Source: Flavobacterium sp. MDT1-60 (lineage in GTDB: Bacteria > Bacteroidota > Bacteroidia > Flavobacteriales > Flavobacteriaceae). From it: a stretch of 64,000 nt of DNA. Made by a program: the position numbers and the translations under genes. The stretch lies in contig NZ_CP062159.1 in assembly GCF_014844035.1 (NCBI RefSeq), positions 3,410,001-3,474,000 of the forward strand, written 5' to 3'. A model generated the notes under the pieces. It was given only the letters and a program-made list of their open reading frames with translations. It did no database searches and had not been told where the DNA came from. Of the stretch, positions 55,446-64,000 are shown in pieces (position 1 is the first letter of the stretch; each line of letters begins with the position of its first letter).

Positions 55446-55874
55446 TTAGAAAGCTACATTCCATCTAGGCAATTTTGCGTTTTCATCTAAGAAATTCTGC
55501 AAAACCTGACCTTCAACTGCAGTTGGAATAGCTTTTACATCTGCATTAAAAGTCTCATACCAAACCACTTCTAAAGCATCAATACTCTCCAATTTCATTT
55601 GTGCCGGCCAAGAATATTTTCTTCCTGTTTTAGCAAATTGATGACCGTTTACGATTTTATCATATAAACCACCATTTTTGCTTTTTAGAGTTCCATCATT
55701 CTGAACGGTTCCTGTAGAACCAACCATTATTAACTCTTTCGTATCACCTTCAACAGCATATACAACAAAAATTCCTGCACCTCCTTCAGGAGCATTACAA
55801 ACTTGTTCTAAACTATCCTCGATTGTAAAAGCAAAACTGTTGCTTACTTTAAACTTTTTTAATTCTTTGCTCAT
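55446..55874 (-). CDS. Protein with GIY-YIG-nuclease-like features
   Basis: 142 residues, cytoplasmic. The central region GGAGIFVVYAVEG...ELIMVGSTGTVQNDG resembles the GIY-(x)10-YIG start of GIY-YIG nucleases (aligned as GIF...MVGSTG). It is followed by LYDKIVNGHQF (position of the catalytic Arg/His helix, with Lys instead of Arg) and EGQVLQNFLDENAKLPRWN (position of the metal-binding Glu). The match is by eye only; the protein may be a relative without nuclease activity. Monocistronic, with its own terminator. Confidence 0.55.
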   Translation of the reverse strand: MSKELKKFKVSNSFAFTIEDSLEQVCNAPEGGAGIFVVYAVEGDTKELIMVGSTGTVQNDGTLKSKNGGLYDKIVNGHQFAKTGRKYSWPAQMKLESIDALEVVWYETFNADVKAIPTAVEGQVLQNFLDENAKLPRWNVAF

Positions 55875-56026
55875 CTTTCTTATTTTAAGCTTCTAAAATA
55901 TCCCGATAGCTATCAGGACTAAGTTGCTAAGTTTTTAATTATATTCCAATCATTTTAAAAATGTAAAAAAGCCTCAACACAATATTGAGACTTTTTTTTG
56001 GAATTTTTTATTTTGAATACTAGAGA

Positions 56027-56899
56027 TTATCCAAGTACTTCTTTTACTTTTTTACCAATTTCAGCTGGTGAATCAACAACGTGAATTCCGTTGTCTCTCA
56101 TAATTTGTTTTTTAGCAGCAGCGGTGTCATCAGAACCACCAACAATAGCACCTGCATGACCCATTGTTCTACCAGCAGGAGCAGTTTCTCCAGCGATAAA
56201 ACCAACAACTGGTTTACGGTTACCATCAGCTCTAACCCATTTAGCAGCATCAGCTTCTAATTGACCACCGATCTCACCTATCATAATGATAATTTCAGTT
56301 TCCGGATCATTCATTAATAATTCAACAGCTTCTTTAGTAGTAGTTCCAATAATTGGATCTCCACCAATTCCGATAGCTGTAGTAATTCCTAAACCTTGTT
56401 TTACAACCTGATCAGCAGCTTCGTAAGTTAAAGTTCCTGATTTAGAAACGATACCAACTGTACCTTTTTTGAAAACGAAACCTGGCATAATACCAACTTT
56501 AGCTTCTCCCGGAGTAATAACACCTGGACAGTTAGGTCCAATTAATCTGGAATTTCTTTCTTTAACATAATTATTTGCTTTAATCATATCTGCTACAGGA
56601 ATTCCTTCTGTAATAGCAATAATTACTTTAATTCCAGCATCAGCAGCTTCCATAATTGCATCAGCAGCAAAAGCTGGTGGTACAAAAATAATAGATGTAT
56701 CAGCTCCAGCTTGATCAACAGCATCTTTTACTGTGTTAAAAACCGGGCGATCTAAATGGCTAGTTCCTCCTTTTCCAGGAGTAACACCACCAACAACATT
56801 AGTACCGTACTCAATCATTTGAGAAGCGTGGAAAGTTCCTTCGCTTCCTGTAAATCCTTGAACAATTATTTTGGAATCTTTATTAACTAAAACACTCAT
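56027..56899 (-). CDS. sucD: Succinyl-CoA ligase (ADP/GDP-forming) alpha subunit
   Basis: 290 residues. CoA-binding N-terminal Rossmann domain ([17 protein letters not shown]) and ligase domain with phosphohistidine H248 in [11 protein letters not shown]. Converts succinyl-CoA to succinate with nucleoside triphosphate formation in the TCA cycle. Its beta subunit gene sucC is not adjacent. It is the distal neighbour of the efp-lpxD2 gene group. Confidence 0.97.
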   Translation of the reverse strand: MSVLVNKDSKIIVQGFTGSEGTFHASQMIEYGTNVVGGVTPGKGGTSHLDRPVFNTVKDAVDQAGADTSIIFVPPAFAADAIMEAADAGIKVIIAITEGIPVADMIKANNYVKERNSRLIGPNCPGVITPGEAKVGIMPGFVFKKGTVGIVSKSGTLTYEAADQVVKQGLGITTAIGIGGDPIIGTTTKEAVELLMNDPETEIIIMIGEIGGQLEADAAKWVRADGNRKPVVGFIAGETAPAGRTMGHAGAIVGGSDDTAAAKKQIMRDNGIHVVDSPAEIGKKVKEVLG

Positions 56900-56934
56900 G
56901 ATATATATTTTATGTAGTTTTTAAAATTGTGATG

Positions 56935-56942
56935 CAAAAGTA
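56935..56942 (-). promoter_or_regulatory. Putative -7 box of sucD
   Basis: TACTTTTG on the minus strand, 36 bases before the sucD ATG; no -33 TTG at the expected distance. Confidence 0.45.
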
Positions 56943-56983
56943 AGGTTTTGTAATGTATTTTAATCTTTTTGTCTTCAAAAAAA

Positions 56984-57346
56984 TTAAGAAAATTGACTCA
57001 TTTGATAACCACGGTATAATTTATCATCCTTAATTTGCCAAATTGTAGAAAAATGAGCTAATAACATCTCTTCTCTTGGGTTTTCAATCGTTTTCACAAA
57101 ATGAGAATAACGTATTGAAACCAAGTCATCTTCTGCAATAATATGACTAATTCTGACTTTTGAACGTACATATGCACGACTTAATTCAGTAGCCATTCCA
57201 AGCATAGAATTATAATCCATCTCAATTAATCCTTTGGTGCTATTCCAATCTAACTTTACATCAGGATGCAAATAAGTTTTCATGATTTCGCTATCAATTA
57301 AGGCATCCGACTTATAAAATTTCTGTACAAACTCTTTTATAGACAT
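56984..57346 (-). CDS. NTF2-like / SnoaL-like fold protein
   Basis: 120 residues with no signal peptide. The pattern VQKFYKSDALIDSEIMKTYLHPDVKLDWNSTKG and the C-terminal LAHFSTIWQIKDDKLYRGYQMS fits the cone-shaped NTF2-like fold of small enzymes or binding proteins; the substrate is unknown. It begins one base before the lpxD-paralog gene ends, so it is translationally linked to it. Confidence 0.8.
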   Translation of the reverse strand: MSIKEFVQKFYKSDALIDSEIMKTYLHPDVKLDWNSTKGLIEMDYNSMLGMATELSRAYVRSKVRISHIIAEDDLVSIRYSHFVKTIENPREEMLLAHFSTIWQIKDDKLYRGYQMSQFS

Positions 57347-57347
57347 A

Positions 57348-58277
57348 TTACTTCAATTTATTTAGAATTTCAGGAATTTTTTTGATATTAGCTAATTGTT
57401 TTAACTTTTCTCGTGATTCTTCGATTGGTGTACCAAAATAAGATTTTCCACCTTCAACTGATTTAGTAACTCCGGTTTGTCCCATAATAACAGCCTTCGC
57501 TCCTATTGTGATACCGCTTGTTGTACCAACCTGTCCCCAAATAGTTACTTCGTCTTCAATAATAACACAACCAGCAATACCCGTTTGTGATGCTATCAAA
57601 CATTTTTTTCCTATAACAGTATCATGCCCAATATGAACCTGATTGTCAATTTTTGTTCCTTCTTTAATTGTTGTATCTCCAGTAACGCCTTTATCAATGG
57701 TACAAAGCGCACCAATTCCAACATTATCTTCAATAACAACTCTTCCTCCTGAAATTAACTGATCGAAACCGTCTGGACGTTTTTTATAATAAAAAGCATC
57801 AGCGCCTAAAATTGATCCTGCGTGAATAATTACATTGTCTCCAATTACAGTATGATCGTAAATAGTAACATTGGGATGAATTAAGCAGTTTTTTCCAATT
57901 GTCACGTTGTTTCCAACAAAAGTATTAGGCTGAATTACCGTTCCTTCCCCAATATTTGCAGAAAGTGCTATAGATACATTTGTTGCCTGAAAAGGTCTAA
58001 AATGTTTGGTTAGGGTATTAAAATCTCTAAAGGGATCATCAGAAATCAAAAGTGCTTTACCTTCCGGGCAATCTACTTTTTTATTAATTAAAACAATCGT
58101 CGCTGCAGATTGTAAAGCTTTGTCATAATATTTAGGATGGTCGACAAAAACTATATCTCCCGGCTCAACAACATGTATTTCGTTCATGCCTAAAACTGGG
58201 AAGTTTTGGTCACCAATAAATTCGCAATTAAGCAAATTTGCAATTTCTTGTAAAGAATGAATCTTTGGAAATTTCAT
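57348..58277 (-). CDS. LpxD-like N-acyltransferase (second paralog)
   Basis: 309 residues: LpxD-type N-terminal uridine-binding domain (about 1-105, EPGDIVFVDHPKYYDKAL) and a left-handed beta-helix of hexapeptide repeats (about 110-285). The catalytic His is kept in IDNQVHIGHDTVIG. It differs from the lpxD at 61265 in length and in a shorter C-terminal helix. It may acylate a related UDP-sugar. It lies between efp and the NTF2-like gene. Confidence 0.88.
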   Translation of the reverse strand: MKFPKIHSLQEIANLLNCEFIGDQNFPVLGMNEIHVVEPGDIVFVDHPKYYDKALQSAATIVLINKKVDCPEGKALLISDDPFRDFNTLTKHFRPFQATNVSIALSANIGEGTVIQPNTFVGNNVTIGKNCLIHPNVTIYDHTVIGDNVIIHAGSILGADAFYYKKRPDGFDQLISGGRVVIEDNVGIGALCTIDKGVTGDTTIKEGTKIDNQVHIGHDTVIGKKCLIASQTGIAGCVIIEDEVTIWGQVGTTSGITIGAKAVIMGQTGVTKSVEGGKSYFGTPIEESREKLKQLANIKKIPEILNKLK

Positions 58278-58284
58278 ATTTTTA

Positions 58285-58371
58285 ATTAGTTTTTAGTCTC
58301 AGTTTTCAGTCTCAGTTTTCAATCTATCAACAAACTGCTAACTGCGACTGAAAACTAAAAACTTATAAAAA
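58285..58371 (-). repeat. Intercistronic short-word repeat between efp and the lpxD paralog
   Basis: TTTTTAGTCTCAGTTTTCAG words (three copies) are mirrored by ACTGCGACTGAAAACTAAAAAC, forming an imperfect stem. Confidence 0.65.
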
Positions 58372-58938
58372 CTACTCTTTTACACGCTCCATGTAAGAAC
58401 CTGAAGCAGTATCAATTTTAATTTTATCACCTTCATTAATAAACAAAGGAACGTTTACTGTTGCTCCAGTTTCTACTGTAGCAGATTTTGTTGCATTTGT
58501 AGCAGTATTTCCTTTTACTCCCGGCTCTGCGTAAGTAACTTCAAGAATTACAGAAGACGGCATATCTACTGATAAAGGTAAATCAGTTTCAGTATTTACC
58601 TGAACCATTACACTCGTTCCTTCTTTCAATAATCCCGGAGCATCTAAAATATTTTTGTTCAAAGAAATTTGCTCAAAAGACTCTGTATTCATAAAATGAA
58701 ATTCATCTCCTTCAGCATACAAAAACTGATAATTATGCGTCTCTACACGCACATCGTCTATCTTATGTCCTGCAGAAAATGTATTATCTAATACTCTTCC
58801 TGTAGTTAAACTTCTTAATTTTGTTCTTACGAAAGCGGGACCTTTCCCTGGTTTTACGTGAAGAAATTCGACTATTTTATAAATATCGTGATTGAATTTA
58901 ATACACAATCCGTTTCTAATATCTGATGTAGATGCCAT
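58372..58938 (-). CDS. efp: Translation elongation factor P
   Basis: 188 residues. Helps the ribosome past polyproline stretches. Domain I has the loop KPGKGPAFVR with K32 at the tip, the site modified or unmodified depending on species; C-terminal OB domains include FINEGDKIKIDTASGSYMERV. Embedded in the lipid A gene cluster, as usual in Bacteroidota. Confidence 0.97.
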   Translation of the reverse strand: MASTSDIRNGLCIKFNHDIYKIVEFLHVKPGKGPAFVRTKLRSLTTGRVLDNTFSAGHKIDDVRVETHNYQFLYAEGDEFHFMNTESFEQISLNKNILDAPGLLKEGTSVMVQVNTETDLPLSVDMPSSVILEVTYAEPGVKGNTATNATKSATVETGATVNVPLFINEGDKIKIDTASGSYMERVKE

Positions 58939-58971
58939 TTTACTTTGTTTTATTTAATATTTTGTTGAATC

Positions 58972-59018
58972 GTTAAATCGTTTATTTGTTTATCGATTAA
59001 ACAAATAAACGATTTAAC
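58972..59018 (-). repeat. Perfect 21-bp intercistronic hairpin between lpxA and efp
   Basis: The arm at 58972-58992 (starting GTTAAATCGTTTATTTG) pairs exactly with 58998-59018 around the loop TCGAT. The arms contain the words AAATCGTTTA and AACGATTTAAC. There is no T-tract, so it is not a classic terminator. Confidence 0.9.
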
Positions 59019-59024
59019 ATTTAT

Positions 59025-59810
59025 CTAATAATTTCCTGAATAACCTTTCATGATTCCTCTTGATGAATTTCTGATAAAATCTAAAATTTCATCTCTCTCA
59101 GGAGTAGCTTCCATTTCTGCTTCAATAATACTTAAAGCCTGAGTTGTATTGTAATTTTTTTGGTATAAAATTCTGTAAATTTCCTGAATTTCCCGGATTT
59201 TTTCTGTGCTAAAACCTCTTCTTCTTAAACCAACTGAATTGATTCCAACATAAGATAGTGGCTCTTTTGCAGCTTTTGTATAAGGCGGAACATCTTTTCT
59301 TACCAAAGATCCACCAGAAATCATTGCATGGTCTCCAATATGAATAAATTGGTGAATTGCCGCCAAACCTCCAATTACAGCATGGTTTCCAACCACTACG
59401 TGACCAGCCAGAGCAACTCCGTTTACAATAATTGCATTGTTCCCTATTTCGCAATCATGTGCAATATGCGCATAAGCCATAACTAAACAATTATTTCCAA
59501 GAATGGTTTGACCTGAAGCAACTGTACCTCTGTTGATTGTAACACATTCTCTAATGGTACAATTATCTCCAATGATTGCAAGAGAATCTTCTCCCCCAAA
59601 TTTTAAATCTTGTGGTACCGCAGAAATTACTGCTCCAGGAAAAATATTACAATTTTTACCAATTCGAGCGCCTTCCATAATGGTCACATTTGAACCAATC
59701 CAGGTACCATCACCAATAATAACATTATTGTGAATTGTTGTAAAAGGTTCTATTACAACATTTTTAGCGATTTTAGCGCCAGGATGAACATATGCTAATG
59801 GTTGATTCAT
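59025..59810 (-). CDS. lpxA: UDP-N-acetylglucosamine acyltransferase
   Basis: First step of lipid A synthesis. 261 residues: hexapeptide left-handed beta helix (about 1-185), with catalytic His in AYAHIAHDCEIGNN (position of H125 in E. coli), and the C-terminal helical domain. Follows lpxC-fabZ on the same strand. Confidence 0.96.
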   Translation of the reverse strand: MNQPLAYVHPGAKIAKNVVIEPFTTIHNNVIIGDGTWIGSNVTIMEGARIGKNCNIFPGAVISAVPQDLKFGGEDSLAIIGDNCTIRECVTINRGTVASGQTILGNNCLVMAYAHIAHDCEIGNNAIIVNGVALAGHVVVGNHAVIGGLAAIHQFIHIGDHAMISGGSLVRKDVPPYTKAAKEPLSYVGINSVGLRRRGFSTEKIREIQEIYRILYQKNYNTTQALSIIEAEMEATPERDEILDFIRNSSRGIMKGYSGNY

Positions 59811-59883
59811 CTGTAAGTTTTATATTTTAAATTAAAATAATCTAATTTGGGCAACAAACGTAAACAATAAAATTGATTTAATA

Positions 59884-61281
59884 TTATTGTTTTCTTGCAA
59901 TTTGAGCCATTAATTCTGCCTCGGTCACTAATTTTCCGTTTGCATAAGCATTTGCCTGCATATGGCAGATTCCTCTTCTGATAGGAGAAATCAATTCGCA
60001 TTTGAAAATTAACGTATCACCTGGCAATACTTTATGTTTAAATTTAACATTATCTATTTTCATAAAATAAGTTAAATAATTTTCAGGATCCGGAACTGTG
60101 CTTAAAACCAAAATCCCTCCTGTCTGCGCCATTGCTTCAACGATTAAAACTCCTGGCATAACTGGTGCTTCCGGAAAATGTCCTACGAAGAAATTTTCAT
60201 TCATAGTAACATTTTTCATTCCCACAACATGATTGTCAGACATTTCTATAATCCTGTCAATTAATAAAAATGGAGGTCTGTGTGGTAAAACAGCCATAAT
60301 TTTATGAATATCCATCAAAGGCTCTTGATTCAGATCGTACACTGGAACATGATTTCTTTGCTCGATTTTAATGATTTTTGCTAATTTTTTGGCAAACTGT
60401 GTATTTACGTAGTGACCTGGTTTGTTTGCAATGATTTTTCCCTGAATTCTTACACCAATTAAAGCCAAATCTCCAACAACATCTAACAATTTGTGACGAG
60501 CAGCTTCATTTGGATAATGCAACGTAAGGTTATCTAAAACCCCATTTGGTTTTACAGAAATTTTATCTTTACCAAAGGCTTTCTTTAAATTTTCCATTGT
60601 AGAATCAGAGATCTCTTTATCAACATACACAATGGCGTTGTTTAAATCTCCTCCTTTAATTAGTCCGTTTTCTAATAAAGATTCTAATTCATGTAAAAAA
60701 CTAAAAGTTCTTGAATTAGCAATTTCATGTTTAAAATCGGCTATACTTTTCATCGTTGCATTTTGTGTACCTAATACTTTAGTACCAAAATCAACCATTG
60801 CAGTAACTTGATAATCATCGCTTGGCATTACCAGAATCTCGCTTCCAGTAGCTTCATCAGTAAACGAAATCACTTCTTTTACTACATAAACGTTACGTTT
60901 AGCGTCTTGTTCTTCAATTCCTGCTTTTTCTATCGCTTCAACAAAATATTTCGAAGAACCGTCCATAATAGGAAGTTCTGAAGCATTTAATTCTATGATA
61001 ACATTATCCAACTCACAACCAACCAATGCAGCCAGTACGTGTTCCGGAGTTTGAATTTTTACACCTAATTTTTCTAAATTGGTACCTCTTTGGGTATTAA
61101 CAACATAATTAGCATCAGCCTCAATGACTGGTTGACCTTGCAAATCTACTCTTACAAAAGTGAAACCATTATTAATTGGAGCAGGTTTAAAAGTCATTGT
61201 AACTTCTTTTCCAGTATGTAGTCCAACTCCTGTTAGTGAAATTTCATTCTTGATGGTCTTCTGTTTAACCATTATTTCCAT
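59884..61281 (-). CDS. lpxC/fabZ: Bifunctional UDP-3-O-acyl-GlcNAc deacetylase / 3-hydroxyacyl-ACP dehydratase
   Basis: 465 residues. LpxC part (about 1-305): [26 protein letters not shown] and the zinc region [12 protein letters not shown]. FabZ part (about 325-465): [13 protein letters not shown] with the catalytic His, then [20 protein letters not shown] with the Glu. The fusion is typical of Bacteroidota and links lipid A and fatty acid synthesis. ATG at 61281 overlaps the lpxD end by 17 bases; ATG at 61272 (MVKQKT) is an alternative start. Confidence 0.97.
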   Translation of the reverse strand: MEIMVKQKTIKNEISLTGVGLHTGKEVTMTFKPAPINNGFTFVRVDLQGQPVIEADANYVVNTQRGTNLEKLGVKIQTPEHVLAALVGCELDNVIIELNASELPIMDGSSKYFVEAIEKAGIEEQDAKRNVYVVKEVISFTDEATGSEILVMPSDDYQVTAMVDFGTKVLGTQNATMKSIADFKHEIANSRTFSFLHELESLLENGLIKGGDLNNAIVYVDKEISDSTMENLKKAFGKDKISVKPNGVLDNLTLHYPNEAARHKLLDVVGDLALIGVRIQGKIIANKPGHYVNTQFAKKLAKIIKIEQRNHVPVYDLNQEPLMDIHKIMAVLPHRPPFLLIDRIIEMSDNHVVGMKNVTMNENFFVGHFPEAPVMPGVLIVEAMAQTGGILVLSTVPDPENYLTYFMKIDNVKFKHKVLPGDTLIFKCELISPIRRGICHMQANAYANGKLVTEAELMAQIARKQ

Positions 61282-62308
61282 TTTTTGGGTTTATTATTTG
61301 TTTTTTTAATTCTTCCACTTCAGCAACAATTTTAGGCAGATTTTTAAAATGAACATATGATTTATTAAAATCACCATATCCAAGCGATGGAGATCCTTGT
61401 AAAACTTCATCATCCTTGATGTTTCTTGCTACTCCTGATTGAGCCTGAAGCCTAACATTATTTCCTATAACTAAGTGTCCTGCGATACCAACTTGCCCGC
61501 CAATCATACAGTTTTCACCAATTTTTGTAGAACCCGCAACGCCTGATTGAGCAGCTATTACAGTATTTTTACCAATTTCTACATTATGGGCAATCTGAAT
61601 CTGATTGTCTAATTTAACTCCTTTTCTAATAATAGTAGAACCAAGAGTCGCTCTGTCAATTGTAGTATTAGCACCAATATCTACATTGTCTTCTATAATT
61701 ACATTACCAATTTGAGGCACTTTACTATATACACCTTCTTCATCTGGTACAAAACCAAAACCATCTGCGCCTATAATAGTTCCTGAATGAATAGTACAAT
61801 TGTTTCCAATTACCGTTTCTGAATATATTTTAGCTCCAGCAAAAATATACACATTGTCACCAATAACAACATTATCACCAATAAAACTATTTGGATAAAT
61901 TTTTACATTATCACCTAAAACCACATTTTGTCCTATATAGCTAAAACTTCCTAAATATAAATTTTCTCCATATTTAGTTCCTTCAGAGATGAAAGACTGC
62001 GTTTCGATTCCGGTTTTATTCAATTTTACCTGATTGTAAAACTGCAAAAGTTTAGAAAAAGAGGCGTAAGCATCTTCTACTTTTATTAAGGTTGTAGTGA
62101 TTTCCTGTTCTGGTATAAAGCTGTCATTTACAATTGTTACTGACGCTTTTGTAGTATATATGTAATTGATATATTTGGGATTAGCCAAAAAAGTAAGTGA
62201 TCCTTCCTCGCCTTCTTCAATTTTAGACAGCCGAGAAACTTCTGCATTGGGATTTCCAACAACTTCTCCTTCTAAAATTCCTGCTATTTGTTCTGCTGTA
62301 AATTTCAT
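61265..62308 (-). CDS. lpxD: UDP-3-O-(3-hydroxyacyl)glucosamine N-acyltransferase
   Basis: 347 residues. N-terminal domain (about 1-110, [20 protein letters not shown]), hexapeptide beta-helix (110-315) with the catalytic His in [14 protein letters not shown], and a C-terminal helix. Third step of lipid A synthesis. It overlaps lpxC-fabZ, so translation is coupled. First gene of the lpxD-lpxC/fabZ-lpxA-efp-lpxD2 group. Confidence 0.96.
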   Translation of the reverse strand: MKFTAEQIAGILEGEVVGNPNAEVSRLSKIEEGEEGSLTFLANPKYINYIYTTKASVTIVNDSFIPEQEITTTLIKVEDAYASFSKLLQFYNQVKLNKTGIETQSFISEGTKYGENLYLGSFSYIGQNVVLGDNVKIYPNSFIGDNVVIGDNVYIFAGAKIYSETVIGNNCTIHSGTIIGADGFGFVPDEEGVYSKVPQIGNVIIEDNVDIGANTTIDRATLGSTIIRKGVKLDNQIQIAHNVEIGKNTVIAAQSGVAGSTKIGENCMIGGQVGIAGHLVIGNNVRLQAQSGVARNIKDDEVLQGSPSLGYGDFNKSYVHFKNLPKIVAEVEELKKQIINPKNGNNG

Positions 62309-62313
62309 TGCGA

Positions 62314-62321
62314 CAAAAATA
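62314..62321 (-). promoter_or_regulatory. Putative -7 box of the lpx operon
   Basis: TATTTTTG on the minus strand, 6 bases before the lpxD start, fits TAnnTTTG. With so short a distance the mRNA would be leaderless or nearly so; if correct, this is unusual. Confidence 0.35.
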
Positions 62322-62347
62322 TAAAAAATAGATTTTAAATGTTAATT

Positions 62348-63577
62348 TTAGATAAGTTGTTTTGGAAAACAGATGTAATATTTTGTCACCAATTTAGATA
62401 ACGATTTCAAATTCAACTGATCAGATGCTTCTACAACATCTTCAATTGTTTTATCTTTTTTCAAAATTCGTATCGGTTCAGCTTCTTTACTATATGCCTG
62501 GTTTTTAATTTTTCCTCTAAAAATAAAATAACCTGCTTCTAATTGCGAAATATGATGCTCTTCGGCAAATTCTTCTTTCATCGATTGCGATTCTTCCATC
62601 GGAATTTTTTCGGCACTTAGTTTAATCTTTAACAAGTCTCTGTTAATGATCATTTTACTTAAGGTAGAAAGTATAAAATCATCTTGTTTTTGCCACGCTT
62701 TTAAAGCACTTATAATATCAAAATCATCTAATTGAGAGAATAAATCTAATTTTTCGGCATCAAAATCTTCTAAAGCTACTTTATTCTGCATAAAAAACAA
62801 CAGTGGTTCGCTGCAAGGTAAAGAAACGCCTTTTAAGGTTAGTTCTTTTGCTCTTTTCAATACTTTCATTAAAATTAATTCGGCCACCAAACTTGTTTTA
62901 TGCAAATAAGCCTGCCAATACATTAATCTTCTGGAAAGCAGGAATTTTTCAACAGAATAAATTCCTTTTTCTTCAATTACCAAAACGCCGTCAACCACAT
63001 TCATCATTTGAATCAATCGTTCTGAATTAACATTTCCTTCTGCAACTCCGGTGTAAAAACTATCACGTTTTAAGTAATCCATTCGATCCATATCTAATTG
63101 ACTTGAAATCAATTGCAACATGAACTTTCTATGATACTCACCTTTAAAAACCTGAATGGCTAAGCTCAATCTTCCGTTAAATTCTTCATTTAGCTGATTC
63201 ATGAATAACAATGAGATAGCTTCATGATTCACATCTTCGACTATACTTTTTTCCATTGCATGCGAAAAAGGACCGTGCCCAATATCATGTAATAAAATAG
63301 CTATCAGTAAAGCGCATTCTTCTTCCTGAGAAATAGCAACTCCTTTAAAACGAAGAGTTTCTACCGCTTTCTGCATCAAATGCATGCATCCTAAAGCATG
63401 ATGGAAACGTGTATGATTAGCACCCGGATAAACCAAATACGACAATCCCATTTGCGAAATACGGCGTAAACGCTGAAAATACGGGTGTTGAATTAAATCG
63501 TAAATAAGTTCGTTCGGGATTGAAATAAACCCATAAATGGGGTCATTAAATATTTTTAACTTGTTGATATGAGTCAC
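62348..63577 (-). CDS. HD-domain phosphohydrolase (dNTPase-like)
   Basis: 409 residues. HD motif in LLIAILLHDIGHGPFSHAMEK (about residues 90-110), upstream His in RRISQMGLSYLVYPGANHTRFHHALG, and the downstream Asp in SSQLDMDRMDYLKRDS, the full SAMHD1/dGTPase-like metal set. It may cleave deoxynucleoside triphosphates or other nucleotides; the true substrate is unknown. It precedes the lpx genes by 39 bases on the same strand. Confidence 0.92.
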   Translation of the reverse strand: MTHINKLKIFNDPIYGFISIPNELIYDLIQHPYFQRLRRISQMGLSYLVYPGANHTRFHHALGCMHLMQKAVETLRFKGVAISQEEECALLIAILLHDIGHGPFSHAMEKSIVEDVNHEAISLLFMNQLNEEFNGRLSLAIQVFKGEYHRKFMLQLISSQLDMDRMDYLKRDSFYTGVAEGNVNSERLIQMMNVVDGVLVIEEKGIYSVEKFLLSRRLMYWQAYLHKTSLVAELILMKVLKRAKELTLKGVSLPCSEPLLFFMQNKVALEDFDAEKLDLFSQLDDFDIISALKAWQKQDDFILSTLSKMIINRDLLKIKLSAEKIPMEESQSMKEEFAEEHHISQLEAGYFIFRGKIKNQAYSKEAEPIRILKKDKTIEDVVEASDQLNLKSLSKLVTKYYICFPKQLI

Positions 63578-63599
63578 TATTTGGTTATTTTTTGGTCAA

Positions 63600-63607
63600 C
63601 AAATATA
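63600..63607 (-). promoter_or_regulatory. Putative -7 box of the HD phosphohydrolase gene
   Basis: TATATTTG on the minus strand, 23 bases before the ATG, fits TAnnTTTG; no TTG at -33. Confidence 0.45.
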
Positions 63608-63805
63608 AGTAATTTAGATTTTAAAATTAGAAAGATTTAGAATACAGTCAGAAACCTTTTTTACGGAAGGTATTTTTTTCTATTTTATAAAATCCTGAAA
63701 AATATCTTACAAAAGAAATACAATTTTCTATCACAAAACCATTTTTATGCAAAAATTTCTTTCGAACAATTACTTTTTAACTAACTCCTACAATTTGTTT
63801 CAAAA

Positions 63806-64000
63806 TTAAACATTCTTTCTTCTGTCAGTCAGGTATTTTCGAACCGGAATGTCGTAAAAGATCATTACTAAATAAGCAAATCCAACTAAAAGAATAGTTC
63901 CTGCAATAATAATAAAAGCCAGCTGGTTTGTTTCTGGTTTATACTTTGTATAAAAATTCAAAAACATCCAAATCACCATATAATGAGTCATATATAAAGG
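63806..64000 (-). CDS. Acyltransferase-3-like membrane protein, C-terminus only
   Basis: The frame is open to the right window edge, so the 5' part is cut off. The visible 64 residues read PLYMTHYMVIWMF, a loop, a membrane helix (LAFIIIAGTILLVGFAYLVMIF) and YDIPVRKYLTDRRKN at the end. The PLYxxH and final Y-x-I/P-x-R pattern matches the C-terminus of integral acyltransferase-3 (OafA-type) proteins, which O-acylate surface glycans. An internal ATG at 63991 should not be taken as the start. Confidence 0.7.
   Translation of the reverse strand, partial: PLYMTHYMVIWMFLNFYTKYKPETNQLAFIIIAGTILLVGFAYLVMIFYDIPVRKYLTDRRKNV

Noticed and set aside
63806-63991. 61-residue complete small membrane protein
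   Set aside because: The frame stays open to the window edge and the sequence matches the C-terminus of an acyltransferase, so it is a truncated larger gene.

Overview
The window is low-GC chromosomal DNA from a member of the Bacteroidota, most likely a Flavobacterium. Supporting signs are SusC/SusD outer-membrane import genes with an ECF sigma/FecR pair, an LpxC-FabZ fusion gene, Bacteroidota-type promoters (-7 TAnnTTTG, -33 TTG), A-rich start regions without Shine-Dalgarno sequences, and Flavobacterium-like gene order. No rRNA, tRNA, CRISPR array, prophage or intact insertion sequence was seen.

Layout. 1-10 kb: the end of an SF2 helicase gene, a DEAD-box RNA helicase, a GNAT acetyltransferase, a type II NADH dehydrogenase, a DUF4242 protein, a Bcr/CflA exporter, two small secreted proteins, and a cyclic-nucleotide/CBS/DUF294 protein followed by a DnaQ-fold protein. 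The last two converge on acetyl-CoA synthetase (acs). 12.5-21 kb, minus strand: branched-chain amino acid genes leuA-leuB and ilvD-ilvB-ilvN-ilvC. The ilv operon is preceded by a previously unlisted leader peptide gene rich in Ile and Val plus an attenuator hairpin. 21-25.4 kb: an unrecognised 514-residue protein, an M1 aminopeptidase and a CBM9-like protein. 25.5-34.2 kb, minus strand: a complete histidine operon in the order hisL-G-D-C-(DUF2846)-B-H-A-(NIPSNAP)-F-IE. Its leader peptide has four consecutive His codons and is followed by an attenuator. 34.2-38.6 kb: a two-component system, with the kinase frameshifted, divergent from an LtaS/MdoB-like sulfatase-fold enzyme. 38.8-44.9 kb: an S1/P1-nuclease/phospholipase-C-like protein, a YeiH-type permease with a LysR regulator, a frameshifted von Willebrand A membrane protein, and fabG. 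45-55 kb, minus strand: an import locus in the order sigma factor, FecR, SusC, SusD, zinc metallohydrolase lipoprotein, DUF4302 lipoprotein. 55.4-63.6 kb, minus strand: a GIY-YIG-like protein, sucD, an NTF2-like protein, a second lpxD, efp, lpxA, lpxC-fabZ, lpxD and an HD-domain phosphohydrolase. At the right edge is the C-terminus of an acyltransferase.

The most interesting material is of four kinds. (1) Two amino-acid attenuation leaders (ilv and his), both too short to appear as ordinary ORFs. (2) The sigma/FecR/SusCD/metallohydrolase/DUF4302 locus, whose substrate is unknown. (3) A striking family of intercistronic sequences built from repeated 6-10 nt words arranged as hairpins, in nearly every gap of the ilv, his and lpx operons. 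(4) Two genes each broken by a single-base homopolymer length change, and a DnaQ-fold protein lacking two of its catalytic residues. All functional assignments come from motif recognition; no database search was run.
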